Source of the DNA: Candidatus Nitrospira nitrificans
GTDB taxonomy: Bacteria > Nitrospirota > Nitrospiria > Nitrospirales > Nitrospiraceae
Direction of reading: 5' to 3'
Assembly (NCBI RefSeq): GCF_001458775.1
Contig: NZ_CZPZ01000011.1
Location: 36,072 to 100,071 of the forward strand
Length of the DNA stretch: 64,000 nucleotides
The notes beneath the pieces were generated by a model, which had not been told where the DNA came from, searched no databases, and was given only the letters and a program-made list of their open reading frames with translations. The translations under genes were made by a program, and so were the position numbers. This document shows, one piece after another, positions 62,576 to 64,000 of the stretch; within the stretch, counting starts at the first letter, position 1, and every line of letters begins with the position of its first letter.

Positions 62576-64000
62576 TGGAGGAATTATCAAGATGTCCGTT
62601 GAAAATGTTCTGAGTCGCTCCATGGTTATGGCTCTTGTCAGGCTGCCTTCTTGCTCGGCACAGAGGCCGCCTCTGTCTGCTCGGTCTCAATTGTGGCCCT
62701 GATCTGCGTAATCTCGGCATAGCCCTTGACCTTCCGGAACCGCTGCTCACAGCAGAGCAGCACGGTCCCCAGCCACCGCTGAAGCATCACACTCCCGCGG
62801 ATTCGCTTGAGGTTCCGCTCACTGTGCCGGACCAGCGAGAACATGCTCTCGATTGGATTGGTGGATATGAGCGTCTTGCGCAGCAGGGGCGGCACCTTCA
62901 GCCGATGCAGGGTCAATAATTCCTCAAAGGCTTCCCGGAGCGATGTGGCCGCTGATTCGTTTTTGGTTCGGAGCCAGGCCTCCAACTCCTGCAGCATCCG
63001 CCTCGCGTCGGCATAGCTGGTCTGCTCCAACGCCGTCATCAGCCGCCGATGCGCCTCTGCCCGATACGGCTTTGCCAGGTGCCGCTGTAGATTCCGGCTC
63101 TTGTGAATAGCACAGCGTTGATGCACCAGCTTCTTACCGAACCGGGCTCGAAGCGCCTTGATCAGCCCACTGCCGCCATCGGTGACAAACAGAATTCGGC
63201 GGGAGAGGACCAGCCCGCGACGCTCCAGGTCCACAAACAGCGCCTCACAGATCTCGTGATTTTCTGAAGAGCCCTGCCAGAACCCCAAGGCCTTCTTCTC
63301 CCCACCCTGGTCCACCCCCAGGGCGACGAGAAACGCCTCGCCCCCTCGGTGGATGGTGTCGAGGAAGAGGGCAAATGGCGTGACGTCGGCCAGAGATCGT
63401 TGTTGGAACGCCTTCAGTTTCGTCGCGGTCAGCTCCACGAGCTTGCGAGAGACCGAGGAGGCGGACACGCCGAACGCCCCTGCGGCCTCGATCACGGTGT
63501 CCGCGTAGCGCTGCGCCGACACGCCTCGGAGAATCTTCGCCAACAGTTCCTCCGAAAATGCCCCCGGCGCACGCATCCGGGCATAGGACTGCAGGGTCAG
63601 CTCTCCCTGCGTCACGTGCCGCAAGCGGGGGCGCGTCACCTTGACCTTCTGGTCTCCCAGGAAGATCGAGCCGTCCTCATGCGCCCACTTTTGAAGAGCA
63701 GGGTCCGTCGGATGGTAGTCCGGTCCCGCGATCTCCTCGCGCTCCATCAGCATGATACTCTCACCCACCATCCGTCCCATCTCCAGCATCACCGCATCCA
63801 ACGCTTGTTTCCCGGAGTGAATGACACGGACCAGGGTCCCCAGCATTCGGTCCTCACCCGTCATCGCTCGCAATCCTGCCAACACCTGTTTCCGTTGTCT
63901 GGTCTCCCGCCTCATCGGTGGCTCCTTTCCTGTGTGCCCGTAGAGTATTCCACGGCAGGAGCCCCTCATTCAAAATTCAACGGACTTCAATATAACTCCA
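62576..64000. mobile_element. IS256-family insertion sequence with both terminal repeats
   Basis: About 1.42 kb. The left end TGGAGGAATTATCAAGATGT continues CCGTTGAAAATG; the reverse complement of the right end reads TGGAGTTATATTGAAGTCCG continuing TTGAATTTTG. TGGAG and GTCCGTTGAA match exactly with small gaps between, as expected for imperfect terminal inverted repeats. The transposase is intact. The right boundary coincides with the window end, so the target duplication cannot be checked, and a few more bases may belong to it. Confidence 0.8.
62638..63915 (-). CDS. IS256-family (mutator type) transposase
   Basis: 425 aa from ATG 63915 (GGAAAGGAGCCACCG upstream). RNase H-like catalytic residues: Asp in FALFLDTIHRGGEAF, Asp in FVTDGGSGLIKALR and Glu in STNPIESMFSLVRHSERN. 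KLVHQRCAIHKSRNLQRHL is the typical Cys/His block of this family. No frameshift, so the element could be active. Confidence 0.92.
   Translation of the reverse strand: MRRETRQRKQVLAGLRAMTGEDRMLGTLVRVIHSGKQALDAVMLEMGRMVGESIMLMEREEIAGPDYHPTDPALQKWAHEDGSIFLGDQKVKVTRPRLRHVTQGELTLQSYARMRAPGAFSEELLAKILRGVSAQRYADTVIEAAGAFGVSASSVSRKLVELTATKLKAFQQRSLADVTPFALFLDTIHRGGEAFLVALGVDQGGEKKALGFWQGSSENHEICEALFVDLERRGLVLSRRILFVTDGGSGLIKALRARFGKKLVHQRCAIHKSRNLQRHLAKPYRAEAHRRLMTALEQTSYADARRMLQELEAWLRTKNESAATSLREAFEELLTLHRLKVPPLLRKTLISTNPIESMFSLVRHSERNLKRIRGSVMLQRWLGTVLLCCEQRFRKVKGYAEITQIRATIETEQTEAASVPSKKAA

Overview
The window reads as a chromosomal segment of a Gram-negative bacterium of moderately high GC content, most likely Nitrospira or a close relative (Nitrospirota). 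That is an inference from the overall style: adenosylcobalamin-dependent ribonucleotide reductase, Lol and Lnt lipoprotein machinery, clusters of HEAT-repeat proteins, many GC-rich palindromic intergenic elements and Nitrospira-like protein sequences. No rRNA or other taxonomic marker is present, so the assignment is not proven. I saw no rRNA, tRNA or CRISPR array.

Layout. 1-1.55 kb: DNA repair operon (3' end of mutY, a mutT-like NUDIX gene, a DEDDy exonuclease). 1.57-8.8 kb: a lipoprotein, the tRNA methylthiotransferases MiaB and MtaB, an AmpG-like permease and small membrane or exported proteins. 8.9-12.6 kb: nrdJ behind a promoter carrying two NrdR-type boxes spaced 32 bp apart. 12.8-17.6 kb: a double-ACT protein, RlpA, a CNNM/CBS membrane protein and ligA. 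17.8-25.2 kb: a LysM lipoprotein followed closely by a complete trpEGDCFBA operon. 25.2-27.4 kb: a small accessory island (acyltransferase between two transposase remnants). 27.4-29.9 kb: exported proteins. 30.0-36.3 kb: an envelope/translation operon lnt-prfB-lysS-lolC/E-lolD, in which prfB keeps the classical programmed +1 frameshift. 36.4-42.0 kb: a PilZ protein and a trehalose locus (a GH15 enzyme divergent from a membrane-anchored OtsA plus OtsB). 42.0-45.1 kb: a spermidine-synthase-like membrane protein and UDP-glucose dehydrogenase. 45.3-52.2 kb: a minus-strand cluster of five HEAT-repeat genes headed by an exported protein and a degenerate alkaline-phosphatase-fold protein. 52.6-54.0 kb: two LPP20/FlgT-like exported proteins. 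54.05-56.7 kb: an accessory island with a recombinase fragment, an XRE repressor broken by one nonsense codon, unknown genes and a hydrolase-fold protein without its nucleophile. 56.7-62.3 kb: lon, an RlmL-like methyltransferase, NUDIX, an eroded toxin-antitoxin locus and PilZ. 62.6-64 kb: an IS256-family element whose terminal inverted repeats can be read at both ends.

Structure beyond the genes. Four palindromic, MITE-like elements (45.1, 47.9, 52.2 and 61.1 kb) share ends of the form CAGG-(C/A)TG-(A/T)T-AAAAAG and a GC-rich core; three of them abut or supply the stop codon of a minus-strand gene. A second small palindromic repeat lies between trpE and trpG and again between prfB and lysS.

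No single locus can be called a new defence or metabolic system from sequence alone. The strongest candidates for undescribed biology are the five-gene HEAT cluster with its pseudo-phosphatase, the sensor-like membrane fusion of trehalose-6-phosphate synthase, and the three-gene XRE island.
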